Shown here piece by piece: positions 23,687-31,978 of a stretch of DNA of 64,000 nt. The notes beneath the pieces are model-generated. The model ran no database searches, was not told where the DNA came from, and saw only the letters and a list, made by a program, of their open reading frames with translations. A program made the position numbers and the translations under genes. The first letter of the stretch is position 1. Every line of letters starts with the position of its first letter. The stretch is from Streptosporangium violaceochromogenes (GTDB lineage Bacteria > Actinomycetota > Actinomycetes > Streptosporangiales > Streptosporangiaceae): NCBI RefSeq assembly GCF_014654615.1, contig NZ_BNBB01000015.1, positions 1-64,000 of the forward strand, written 5' to 3'.

Positions 23687-25813
23687 ATGAATTTCTGTTT
23701 GAGTGACCTCGTGCCGCCGCTGCGCTGGAGCGACGCGGCCACGATCCCACCTCTGCGCGACCAGCCGGATCTCCCGGACGCCTGGTGGCGCAGCCTGCCG
23801 TTGGCGCAGGTGCTCGCCGTGCTGGAACCGGATCGCCTGGCCGCGATCCTCGCCGAGATCGCCCTGGAACACTGGCCGGCCGCCGCCGTGGGGGACGTCC
23901 TGCCCGCCCTCTACGTTCTCGACCCCGACGACGCCGACGAGCCCTGCACCGCCATCGCCCTCGACCGGACGGGCTCCTGGCCCGGCCTGCTCGCCCTCAC
24001 CGGGCGCGAACTGCGCGACCAGCCCTTCATCCAGCCCCTCCCGGTGCTGATCACCCTGTTCGCCGCGGTCCTCGGCCGGGTGGCCCGCCCGCTCTCCGGC
24101 GGCCCCCCCTCCCTCCGGCCGCCCCGCCGCCCCGCGCCCCCCGCGAACGCCGAAGCCCCCGCCGAAGCCCCCGCCGAAGCCCCCGCGGGCGCCTCCGAGG
24201 AGACGGAGAGCGCCGAACCCCCCGCGCCCCTCGCGGACGCCGAAGCCCCCGCAGGCGCCGAAACCGCCGAGGACACCGGGAAAACCACGGACGCCGCGGA
24301 CGCCGAAGACCCCGGACCCTCCGGAGGCGCCGAGGCACCCCAGGAGGCGCGCGTCGCCGACGTCGCGGAGGAGTCCGCGGACGACAGGGGCGACGACGAC
24401 GCCGAGGTCGCCTCCCCCGCGCCCGGCCCCCCCGAGCGGGAGACCCCGGACCCCTCGGACCCCGTGGACCCCATAGGTCCCGTGGGCCCCGCGGACCCCG
24501 CAGGCCCCGCGGACCCCGTGGACGAGGACGCCGAGAGGAAGCCGCCGTCCGCCGCGGACCTTCACACGCTGCTGGACGCCGCCTTCGCCGACCTGGACGA
24601 CAGAAGCTGGGCCGTCGCGCAGAACAGGGTGTTCACCGACGCCCCGGCGGCCGTGGAGGCGCTCGCCAAGCTCTTCGCGGTGGACGCCGAGACCATCCGG
24701 GAGGTCGAGGCCGGCCTGCGCCGGCGGCTCGGGGAGTGGCTGGCCTCAAAGGAGGCCGCGCCGTACCGGGAACACCTGGCGAAGCTCGGGAGGACCCTCG
24801 GCAAGGCCACCCCCAAGGCCCGCCTGGTCGCCGCGGCCCCCTGGCACACCCGCGAACTCCCCTCCCTCGACGTACCCGCCTGGCACTTCGTGCTGGCCAC
24901 CCTCTCCGGCCATCACCTCACCGACGGATGGCTGGTGGAGGGGGACATCACCGAGCTGCGCCACCGCACCCGCGACGTGATCAGCGGCGCCAAGCCTCCG
25001 CTGACCATGACCAAGGCTCTCGGCCTGGTCGTCTCCCTCGGCATCCGGCCCGAGGTGTCCAAGGAGTGGCTGGAGAACGTCCCCCAGCTGCGCATCCTCG
25101 CCGCCGGCCGGCCCGCCCAGGGCGCCGACGGCGCGGCGGCCCCGCCGGCGCCCTCCGGCCCGCCGGAGGGAACGGCCGCGACGGGCGGACCTGGCGGACC
25201 GGCCGCGACGGGCGGACCGGGGGAACCGGGGGAACCAGGGGAACCGGCCGTGCCGGGCGGACCGGAGGGAGGTCCGAGCGCGCCCGGCGCCCCGTTTCGC
25301 CCCCTCAAGGACGTCTCCCTGACCCGGCGCTGCTTCCGGCAGCCGGACGGCCGGTGGTGGCTCAGAATCGATGTCACCGACGAGCACATACGGGGCGCCG
25401 AGTGCGCCCTGCCCACGGGGTTCGCCGCCTACCTCGGCATGTCGCCCGGCAACGGGTGCACGGTGCAAAGCGCGGTGGGCGAGGTAACCCTGAGCTGGCA
25501 CGAACGCCCCGCCCTGGAGTCCCTCGGGACACTGCTTGAGGACGCGGGCGCCAAGCGGGGAAGTCATCTGTTCCTGACCCTGTCCGACGAAGGGGTCCTG
25601 CGGGCCAGGCACCTGCCGGCCGCGGGCAAGGAGGTGGAAGCGATCTCACAGGCACTGCGGCTGGTCGGCTACACCGCGCCGGGAGGCACACCGGAACAGG
25701 CCGGGCGGGTCATCGCGACCCGCGTCGGCATGACCGGCCCGGTGAGCCTGCCGGACCTTCTCATCCGACTGCGAGAGCGCGGGGACCGCGATCTGCTGTC
25801 CCTGCTGGCCTGA
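23687..25813 (+). CDS. Large protein with degenerate sigma-region-4-like core and conserved C-terminal domain (paralogue A)
   Basis: The 708-aa protein has an N-terminal domain (MNFCLSDLVPPLRW...LPDAWWRSLPL, about 1-140). An acidic Ala/Pro/Glu low-complexity linker follows (about 145-283), then a core (about 284-475) and a Gly-Pro-rich linker (about 476-540). The C-terminal domain (about 542-708) starts VSLTRRCFRQPDGRWW. N-terminus, core and C-terminus match the protein at 27923-29770 in order, so the two are paralogues. Where the sister has a sigma-region-4 HTH, this one reads VDAETIREVEAGLRRRL, a weakened version, and it lacks the sister's winged helices. It ends 4 bp before the helicase gene. 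Function is unknown; a DNA-binding or scaffold role is inferred. Confidence 0.82.
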   Translation: MNFCLSDLVPPLRWSDAATIPPLRDQPDLPDAWWRSLPLAQVLAVLEPDRLAAILAEIALEHWPAAAVGDVLPALYVLDPDDADEPCTAIALDRTGSWPGLLALTGRELRDQPFIQPLPVLITLFAAVLGRVARPLSGGPPSLRPPRRPAPPANAEAPAEAPAEAPAGASEETESAEPPAPLADAEAPAGAETAEDTGKTTDAADAEDPGPSGGAEAPQEARVADVAEESADDRGDDDAEVASPAPGPPERETPDPSDPVDPIGPVGPADPAGPADPVDEDAERKPPSAADLHTLLDAAFADLDDRSWAVAQNRVFTDAPAAVEALAKLFAVDAETIREVEAGLRRRLGEWLASKEAAPYREHLAKLGRTLGKATPKARLVAAAPWHTRELPSLDVPAWHFVLATLSGHHLTDGWLVEGDITELRHRTRDVISGAKPPLTMTKALGLVVSLGIRPEVSKEWLENVPQLRILAAGRPAQGADGAAAPPAPSGPPEGTAATGGPGGPAATGGPGEPGEPGEPAVPGGPEGGPSAPGAPFRPLKDVSLTRRCFRQPDGRWWLRIDVTDEHIRGAECALPTGFAAYLGMSPGNGCTVQSAVGEVTLSWHERPALESLGTLLEDAGAKRGSHLFLTLSDEGVLRARHLPAAGKEVEAISQALRLVGYTAPGGTPEQAGRVIATRVGMTGPVSLPDLLIRLRERGDRDLLSLLA

Positions 25814-25817
25814 GCCA

Positions 25818-27872
25818 ATGCCACGACTCGCCATCTCCCCGGAGTTCCCCGAGGAACTCAGCGCCCTGGAAGCACCGGTGCGCCGGGACGTCGTGGCCGC
25901 CGTGCGCCGGTTCATGCAGAACACGGCGGACGCACCGCGCCTCGCGCGCATCACGGCGGGCAGAGACCCCCGGGTCTTCACCCTGCGACTGGCCGAGGGA
26001 TACCGCGGCGTCGTGGTCGGACACCGGGACGTCCACTGGCTGCTGACGGTGCTTCCGGACACCGAGGCCGAGGAGTACGGCCGCTGCCACCGCTTCAGCG
26101 TCAACACCGCCCTGGGCGTGGTCGAGGTGTGGGACGCCGCGGCGCTGGAACGGGTGGAGCCCGCGGTGCGCCGGGCGGCCGAGTCGTCCTCGGCGCGGCT
26201 GTTCGCCGACACCTGCGACCCCGACATGGCCACGCTGGGCATCGATCGCCGCTTCCTGCCGCTCGTCCGGCAGATCACCGACGAACTGATCCTGGAGGCG
26301 CTCGAACCGCTGCTGCCCCCGACCCAGTACGAACCGCTGGCCGCGCTGGCCCGGGGTGAGTCGGTGGCCGGGGCCCTGCGAGAACTGGAGGCGTGCCGGC
26401 CGACCGCCCCGGGCAAGGATCCGATCGACCCGGAGGACCTCTCCGCCGCGCTCCTGCGCACCCCCGACCGCGCGGTGTTCGCCGACGGCCCGCGCGAGCT
26501 GAACCACATCCTCGACGCGCCCGACTGGTGCGTTTTCCTGTACCCCCCGCAGCACCGGGTGGCCTACTGGGAGTCCTACCGGCAGCCGGCGCTGGTGACC
26601 GGGGGCGCCGGCACCGGCAAGACCCTCGTCGCCCTGCACAGGGCCGCCTTCCTGGCCGGACGCGGCGCGGGGAAGGTCCTGCTCGTCACCTTCTCCCAGA
26701 GGCTGAGCGCCCTTCTGGCCGCCAAGCTCGACCTGCTGATCGAGGACGGGGCGGTGCGGGACCGGGTCGAGGTCGGCAACGTGGACCGGCTGGCCCACCG
26801 CGTCGTCGCCGAGGCCGAGGGGCGGGCGCCCGCGCTGGCCGGGGCCGCCGAGCTGACCGCGCTCTGGCGGGAGGCCGGGGAGGACTACAGCCCCGTCTTC
26901 ATGCTGCGCGAGTGGGAGCAGGTGGTGCTCACCCAGAACCTCCGCACCCTGGAGGAGTATCTGGCCGCCCCCCGCGCCGGGCGCGGGGTGGAGCTGTCCG
27001 CCTCCGAGCGGACCGTCGTCTGGCGGGGCGTGGAGTACGTCACCGGCGAGCTGCGCCGCAGGGGCAAGCGCACCCTGCTCCAGCTCGCCGTCGAGGCGTG
27101 CGAGCTGCTCGGCCGCAGGGCCGGCGACCTGCTCGGGGAGCGGCCCGGGCGCGAGCCGTACCGGCACCTGGTGGTGGACGAGGCGCAGGACATGCACCCC
27201 GTGCAGTGGCGGCTGCTGCGCGCGGCGGTGCCGCAGGCCCCCGACGACCTGTTCATCGTGGGCGACCCGCACCAGCGCATCTTCGACACCCGGGTGACGC
27301 TCGGCTCGGTGGGGATCGACGCGATCCGGCACCGGTTGCAGGTGTCCTACCGGCTCCCGCAGGAAATCCTGTCCTGGGGCGTACGGCTGCGCGGAGGCGG
27401 CCCCGCCGACGGGTTGGTGGAGGGCGTGCAGGAGTTGTACGGCCTCCACGCGGCACGGCACGGGCTCCGCCCGATGGTCCGAACCTACGATTCGCCGGAG
27501 GAAGAGCTGACAGGTCTGGTCGCGCAAGTGGGACAGTGGGTGAAGGACGGCGTGCCGCCCCAGGAGATCGGGGTGGCCGCCAGGACGGCGGGCCTCGTAG
27601 CCGACGCCCGCGCCGCCCTGCGCGAGCTGGGGGTGAAGGTGACGACGTTGCACGGCATGAAGGGCCTGGAGTTCCGGCGGGTCGCCGTGATAGGCGTGGC
27701 CGCCGGCATCGTGCCCGCGCCCGACGCCCTCACCCCCGCCGACGAGGACCCGACGGCACGCGCGCACGACCTCCAGCGCGAGCGCGGCCTGCTCTACGTG
27801 GCCTGTACCCGGGCCAGGGAGCTCCTCTATGTCTCTCACTCGGGGAGGGCCAGCCCTTTTCTCCCCACTTGA
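25818..27872 (+). CDS. SF1 UvrD/Rep-type helicase with RelE/ParE-like N-terminal domain
   Basis: The 684-aa protein starts with about 105 residues resembling a RelE/ParE toxin fold (FPEELSALEAPVRRDVVAAV, then DPRVFTLRLAEGYRGVVVGH). The helicase core follows: Walker A GGAGTGKT near residue 262, motif II VVDEAQD near 452, VGDPHQRIFD, VSYRLPQEIL, LHGMKGLEF and motif VI YVACTRARELLYV near 660. All ATPase motifs are intact, so it should be an active 3'-5' translocase. The RelE-like part lacks obvious RNase residues and may bind the partner or ribosome/DNA. Only 4 bp separate it from the upstream gene, which implies translational coupling. The specific system is not recognised. Confidence 0.88.
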   Translation: MPRLAISPEFPEELSALEAPVRRDVVAAVRRFMQNTADAPRLARITAGRDPRVFTLRLAEGYRGVVVGHRDVHWLLTVLPDTEAEEYGRCHRFSVNTALGVVEVWDAAALERVEPAVRRAAESSSARLFADTCDPDMATLGIDRRFLPLVRQITDELILEALEPLLPPTQYEPLAALARGESVAGALRELEACRPTAPGKDPIDPEDLSAALLRTPDRAVFADGPRELNHILDAPDWCVFLYPPQHRVAYWESYRQPALVTGGAGTGKTLVALHRAAFLAGRGAGKVLLVTFSQRLSALLAAKLDLLIEDGAVRDRVEVGNVDRLAHRVVAEAEGRAPALAGAAELTALWREAGEDYSPVFMLREWEQVVLTQNLRTLEEYLAAPRAGRGVELSASERTVVWRGVEYVTGELRRRGKRTLLQLAVEACELLGRRAGDLLGERPGREPYRHLVVDEAQDMHPVQWRLLRAAVPQAPDDLFIVGDPHQRIFDTRVTLGSVGIDAIRHRLQVSYRLPQEILSWGVRLRGGGPADGLVEGVQELYGLHAARHGLRPMVRTYDSPEEELTGLVAQVGQWVKDGVPPQEIGVAARTAGLVADARAALRELGVKVTTLHGMKGLEFRRVAVIGVAAGIVPAPDALTPADEDPTARAHDLQRERGLLYVACTRARELLYVSHSGRASPFLPT

Positions 27873-27922
27873 CCTCACACCTCTGAACCGCGGATACATT
27901 CCCCCTCGCCGGTTGGACCCCA

Positions 27923-29770
27923 ATGAATCTCAGCCTGAGCGACATCGCGCCTCCCCTGCGCTGGACCTCCCCCGGCCAGATAGCGCCGATCGCGAACGAT
28001 CCCCGTCTCCCCGAGGCGTGGTGGCAGGCGCTGCCGCTCGATCGAGCCTGCTCCACCATCGGGACCTCCGAGGTCGCCGGGCGCCTGGCCGATCTCGCCC
28101 TGTCCTGCTGGGGACATCTGATGCTGGGTGACGTCCTGCCTCTGCTCAGATTCGCCGACCCGGCGGCGAGCGTCCGCACCCCCGAGGGGCTCGGGCGCGA
28201 GGTGGTCCACAAACTGTTCACCGGCGTGCTGGAGCATCTCCTGGAGCCGGTGACCGAGGAGAGCGTCGCCCAGGTACGGCCCACCCGCCCGGAACGGCCG
28301 CTGCCCGAGCTGATCAACGAGGTCTTCGCGGCCCTCGACCACCGGCAGCGGGCCATCGCCAGGGACCGCCTGTACGCCTCGCAGCGGGCCACCCTCGACG
28401 ACCTGGCCCAGCGGTTCTCGGTGACCAGGGAGCGCATCCGGCAGATCGAGCGCGATCTGCGCGACCACGTCGAGGCGTGGCTGGCGAGCGAGGCCGCGGC
28501 GCCGCTGGTCGCCCACGTCTCCTGGCTGCGGGGCCGTCTGGGCTCGGCCGTACCGGCCGACGACCTGGCGGCGGCGGTGCCCTGGCACCGAAGCGACCTG
28601 GTGACGCTGGGCATCCCGGCCTGGCGGTTCGTGCGGACCCTGCTGACCGGCTACGACCAGGTGGACGGCTGGCTCGTGGCGGGTGGCGCCGACGAGCTGC
28701 GGGAGAAGACCCGGCAGCTGTTCGCCGACGGCCCGCGCCTGCTGGAGGAGGCCGTCACGCTGGTCAGCCAGCTCGGCATCCGCGAGGACGTGGCCGAGCG
28801 GTGGCTCATCTCGGTGCCCCAGCTGCGGGTCCTGGAGGGGCATGTGGCGCCCTGGCCGCGCAGTGTCAACGACAAGGCCGAGGCCGTGCTCGCCGTGGCC
28901 GGCAACGCGCTGACGCCCGAGGAGATCCAGGAGCGCATCGGCGAGGACTACAGCCTCGTCGGCATCCGCAACCAGCTCACCGCCGACGACCGCTTCCTGC
29001 GGCTCGACCGCAACAAGTACGGCCTGACCCGCTGGGGCGGCGAGCAGTACCTGGGCATCCGGGAGATGATCGCCCGGGAGATCGAGCGGGCCAACGGCGA
29101 GGCGTCGGTCAACACGATCGTCGCGAACCTGACCTCGCGCTACGACGTGAGCGAGAGCTCGGTCCGCGCCTACGCGGGCGGACCGGGCTTCGAGCGCACC
29201 CAGCGCGGCTGGATCCGGGTGGCCGGCTCCGAGCCGCCCGAGTACCAGCCGCGCCGGGACGTCTCGGCGACCCGGCGCTGCTTCCGCAGCCGCGACGGAC
29301 GCTGGTGGCACCGCGTGGACGTCAACGCCGAGCACCTGCGCGGCTCGGGCTCCCCGCTGCCCACCGGCTTCGCCGCGCACCTGGGCATGGCCCCCGGCGG
29401 CCAGCTCACCGCCGCCACTCCCTCGGGAGACGTGGTGATCAGCTGGCACAACCAGCCCACCATGGGGTCCATCCGCCCGATCCTGATGGCGGCCAACGCC
29501 TCCGAGGGGGACCACGTCTTTCTGACGGTCTCCGACGGCGGTGAGCTCCTGACACGCTACCTCCCCGCCGCCGCGCCGGGTCTGCCGCCGCTGAACCGGG
29601 CCCTGCACCTGATCGGTTACACCGCTCCCGTCGCCTCGGAGGCCGAGGGCATCCGCCTCATCGGCGCCCGCATCGGCCTGCCCGACGGGCTGAGCGGCGA
29701 GGAGATCGTCGCCCGCCTGCGCGAGCGGGGCGACCGCGACATCCTCGCCTTCCTGGAGGGCTCCGCCTGA
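27923..29770 (+). CDS. Sigma-region-4 HTH plus winged-helix (HARE-like) protein (paralogue B)
   Basis: The 615-aa protein has the N-terminal domain shared with paralogue A (MNLSLSDIAPPLRW...LPEAWWQALPL). A sigma-70 region-4-type HTH follows near residues 155-180 (LDDLAQRFSVTRERIRQIER). Two winged-helix segments come next: about 314-366, HARE-HTH-like, EAVLAVAGNALTPEEIQERI...FLRLDRNKYGL, and about 375-435, SVNTIVANLTSRYDVSESSV. The C-terminal domain (446-615) is shared with paralogue A. No sigma region 2 exists, so it is not a classical sigma factor. It follows the helicase gene after 50 bp. DNA binding is well supported; its biological role is unknown. Confidence 0.85.
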   Translation: MNLSLSDIAPPLRWTSPGQIAPIANDPRLPEAWWQALPLDRACSTIGTSEVAGRLADLALSCWGHLMLGDVLPLLRFADPAASVRTPEGLGREVVHKLFTGVLEHLLEPVTEESVAQVRPTRPERPLPELINEVFAALDHRQRAIARDRLYASQRATLDDLAQRFSVTRERIRQIERDLRDHVEAWLASEAAAPLVAHVSWLRGRLGSAVPADDLAAAVPWHRSDLVTLGIPAWRFVRTLLTGYDQVDGWLVAGGADELREKTRQLFADGPRLLEEAVTLVSQLGIREDVAERWLISVPQLRVLEGHVAPWPRSVNDKAEAVLAVAGNALTPEEIQERIGEDYSLVGIRNQLTADDRFLRLDRNKYGLTRWGGEQYLGIREMIAREIERANGEASVNTIVANLTSRYDVSESSVRAYAGGPGFERTQRGWIRVAGSEPPEYQPRRDVSATRRCFRSRDGRWWHRVDVNAEHLRGSGSPLPTGFAAHLGMAPGGQLTAATPSGDVVISWHNQPTMGSIRPILMAANASEGDHVFLTVSDGGELLTRYLPAAAPGLPPLNRALHLIGYTAPVASEAEGIRLIGARIGLPDGLSGEEIVARLRERGDRDILAFLEGSA

Positions 29771-29778
29771 GAGGGACG

Positions 29779-29795
29779 CGCCCCCTCAGGGGGCG
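29779..29795 (+). terminator. Terminator of the HTH-helicase operon
   Basis: CGCCCCCT and AGGGGGCG form a perfect 8-bp inverted repeat 8 bp past the stop of paralogue B, between the operon and the CysRS-like gene. Confidence 0.5.
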
Positions 29796-29822
29796 GGGAG
29801 GGCGTCGGCATAGGCTCGAAGC

Positions 29823-31220
29823 ATGTTGCGGCTGTACGACACCCGGCACCGCCGGACCGAACCGATCGTCCCCCCCGGGGCCCGCCTGATGCGGATGTAC
29901 ACCTGCGGGCCGGCCGTCCACCGCCGCGCCCACGTGGGCGATCTCCGTTCCCACCTGCTGTCCGACCTGATCAGGAGGGTCGCCGAGCGGCACCGGATCC
30001 GGGTGATCGTGTGCCGGAGCATCACCGACCTCGGTCACCCGGTGGACGGCTCCGCGATCGGCCCCGGCGGCGAGAACGGCCAGGACGGCCAGGACACGAT
30101 CACCGCCCGGGTCCGCACCGAGGAGGGGGACGCCCGCCGGATCGCGCGCTTCCACGAGGACGCCTTCCTGGCCGACACCACGGCGCTGAACATCCGCCCG
30201 CCCGAGCACTCCCCCCGGGCCACCGAGATGATCGGCCCGATGATCGAGCTGATCGCCAAGCTGGTCGAGAAGGGGCACGCCTACCCCACCCCCGACGGGT
30301 CGGTCCTCTTCGACGCGGTCTCCTTCCCGGCCTACGGCGAGATCTCCGGCAACCGCCTCGACCGGCTGAGGCCCGGTCGCCGCGTGCGGGACGCCGGTCC
30401 GAGCAAGCGCTTCCACGCCGACTGGGCCCTGTGGGGGCCCTCGGACCACGAGACGGCGTGGGAGTCCCCGTGGGGCCGGGGCTTTCCCGGGGGGCACATC
30501 GCGTGCTCGGCCATGTCGCTGAGCCTTCTGGGCGAGAACGTCGACGTGCACACCGGCGGGATCGACCTGTGTTTCCCCCACCACGAGAACGAGCGGGCCC
30601 AGTCGGACTCCGCCGCCGGGCACGAGGTGGTCCGGCACTGGGTCCACGGCGAGCGCCTGCTGTTCGACGGGCGCGAGATACCCCCGTCCGCCGGCGACGT
30701 GGTCCTGCTCGCCGACGTGACGGCGCGAGGGCTGGATCCGCTGGCCGTACGGCTGGCCCTGATGGAACACCGCCACCGCCGGCGGATGAACCTCACCTGG
30801 GACGCCCTGCGGACCGCGGACCGGACCCTGCGGCACTGGCGCTCCCGCGTCGCCGAGTGGGCGGAGTCTCCGAGCCGGCCGATGCCCGCGGAGTGGATCT
30901 CCCGGATCGAGGCCGCCTTCGACGACGATCTCGACACCCCGCTGGCCCTGCGTCTGCTGCGCGAGCTGGAGCGTGACGACACCGTCGCGCCCGGCTCCCG
31001 CTTCGAGGCCTTCGTACACCTGGACCACGTCCTCGGCCTGGACCTGCCCTCCGAGATCGGCAGGCCGAAAGTCCTGCCGCCGGGAGCCGCCGCGCTGCTG
31101 GAGCGGCGCCTGCGGGCGCGCGGCGCCGGTGACTGGGCCGCCTCCGACCGTCTCCGCGACGAACTCGCCGCCCTGGGGGTGAGGGTCGCCGACACCCCGC
31201 AGGGTCAGAGCTGGTCCTGA
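29823..31220 (+). CDS. Cysteinyl-tRNA synthetase paralogue lacking KMSKS
   Basis: The 465-aa protein aligns along its length with class I CysRS. The zinc ligands are kept (C28 in YTCGPAV, C228 in HIACSAMS, H253 and E257 in FPHHENERAQ). The HIGH motif is altered to HVGD (37-40), and the KMSKS loop reads IPPSA (286-290) in DGREIPPSAGDV. KMSKS stabilises the aminoacyl-adenylate transition state, so ordinary CysRS activity is doubtful. MshC, the other actinobacterial CysRS relative, is expected to keep KMSKS. It may be a ligase with another acceptor, or a regulatory protein. It is probably monocistronic, after a terminator. Confidence 0.82.
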   Translation: MLRLYDTRHRRTEPIVPPGARLMRMYTCGPAVHRRAHVGDLRSHLLSDLIRRVAERHRIRVIVCRSITDLGHPVDGSAIGPGGENGQDGQDTITARVRTEEGDARRIARFHEDAFLADTTALNIRPPEHSPRATEMIGPMIELIAKLVEKGHAYPTPDGSVLFDAVSFPAYGEISGNRLDRLRPGRRVRDAGPSKRFHADWALWGPSDHETAWESPWGRGFPGGHIACSAMSLSLLGENVDVHTGGIDLCFPHHENERAQSDSAAGHEVVRHWVHGERLLFDGREIPPSAGDVVLLADVTARGLDPLAVRLALMEHRHRRRMNLTWDALRTADRTLRHWRSRVAEWAESPSRPMPAEWISRIEAAFDDDLDTPLALRLLRELERDDTVAPGSRFEAFVHLDHVLGLDLPSEIGRPKVLPPGAAALLERRLRARGAGDWAASDRLRDELAALGVRVADTPQGQSWS

Positions 31221-31325
31221 CCTTCCGCCCGCCGCGTGGCCGGGGGGCTCTTTCGGCCCGCGAGCGGCGGGCCCACCCCGGCGGCCGGCCTGAATTGTCG
31301 GTGGGGGTGGGTAGCCTCCCGGACC

Positions 31326-31802
31326 ATGACCGAGATGGCCGCCGACATACGGCGGGCCACGACCGCCGACCTGGACGGGATCGTGGCCTGTAGTTCCGCG
31401 CTGTTCGCCGAGGACGCGGGGACCCGCGACCCCGCCCTCAACGTGAACTGGCCCCGTGAGCGGGGGCCCTCCTGGTTCGCGGCGGCGCTGGAGGACCCGG
31501 GGCGCCTGGTGATGGTCGCCGAGGACGACGGACGGGTCGTGGGCCACCTCACCGGCGCGCTGACCGGCCCCACGTCGATGCGGCCGGTCACGGTGGCGAC
31601 GCTGGGCAGCATCTACGTGCGGCCCACCTACCGGGGGCGGGGAATCGGCTCCGGGCTGGTCGCGGAGTTCAGGGCCTGGGCGGGCGGTCACGGGGCGCAG
31701 TACGCGGGGGTGACGGCCTACGCGAGCAACGAGGCCGCCGTGCGCTTCTACCGCCGTCACGGGTTCGCCATGCGATCGGTGGTCCTGGAGGCCACGATCT
31801 GA
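31326..31802 (+). CDS. GNAT-family N-acetyltransferase
   Basis: The 158-aa protein has the GNAT fold: IRRATTADLDGIVACSSALF at the start, beta strand LGSIYVRPTYRGRGIGSGLV (motif A, the acetyl-CoA loop RGRGIG) and a terminal VRFYRRHGFAMRSVVLE (motif B). The substrate is unknown. ATG 31326 is chosen because the frame upstream of it is not GNAT-like. It is monocistronic, followed by 20-bp tandem repeats. Confidence 0.87.
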   Translation: MTEMAADIRRATTADLDGIVACSSALFAEDAGTRDPALNVNWPRERGPSWFAAALEDPGRLVMVAEDDGRVVGHLTGALTGPTSMRPVTVATLGSIYVRPTYRGRGIGSGLVAEFRAWAGGHGAQYAGVTAYASNEAAVRFYRRHGFAMRSVVLEATI

Positions 31803-31840
31803 CCGCGCGGCCGACGCACCGGCCCTTCGGCGGCCTCGAC

Positions 31841-31900
31841 GGCTTTCAGCGCTTTCGGCGACTTTCAGCGCTTTCGGAGGTTCTCGGCGCTTTCGGCGGA
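31841..31900. repeat. Three imperfect 20-bp tandem repeats
   Basis: Units 31841-31860, 31861-31880 and 31881-31900 share CTTTCAGCGCTTTCGG or a close variant at an exact 20-bp period. They lie between the GNAT gene and the penicillin-acylase gene; function is unknown. Confidence 0.7.
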
Positions 31901-31978
31901 TGTGATCTTGAGCACCAAGGGGGTGCCGGACCCGGTCGGCTGCCACACTGGTTCGAGCATGCCGCATAGGAGGTGTTT

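Noticed and set aside
23687..29770. The two paralogues as true ECF sigma factors
   Set aside because: No region 2 (-10 binding, core binding) is present; only a region-4-like HTH is seen, and it is degenerate in one copy.
29823..31220. MshC (mycothiol cysteine ligase)
   Set aside because: mshB is nearby, but MshC is expected to keep a KMSKS loop, which this protein lacks.
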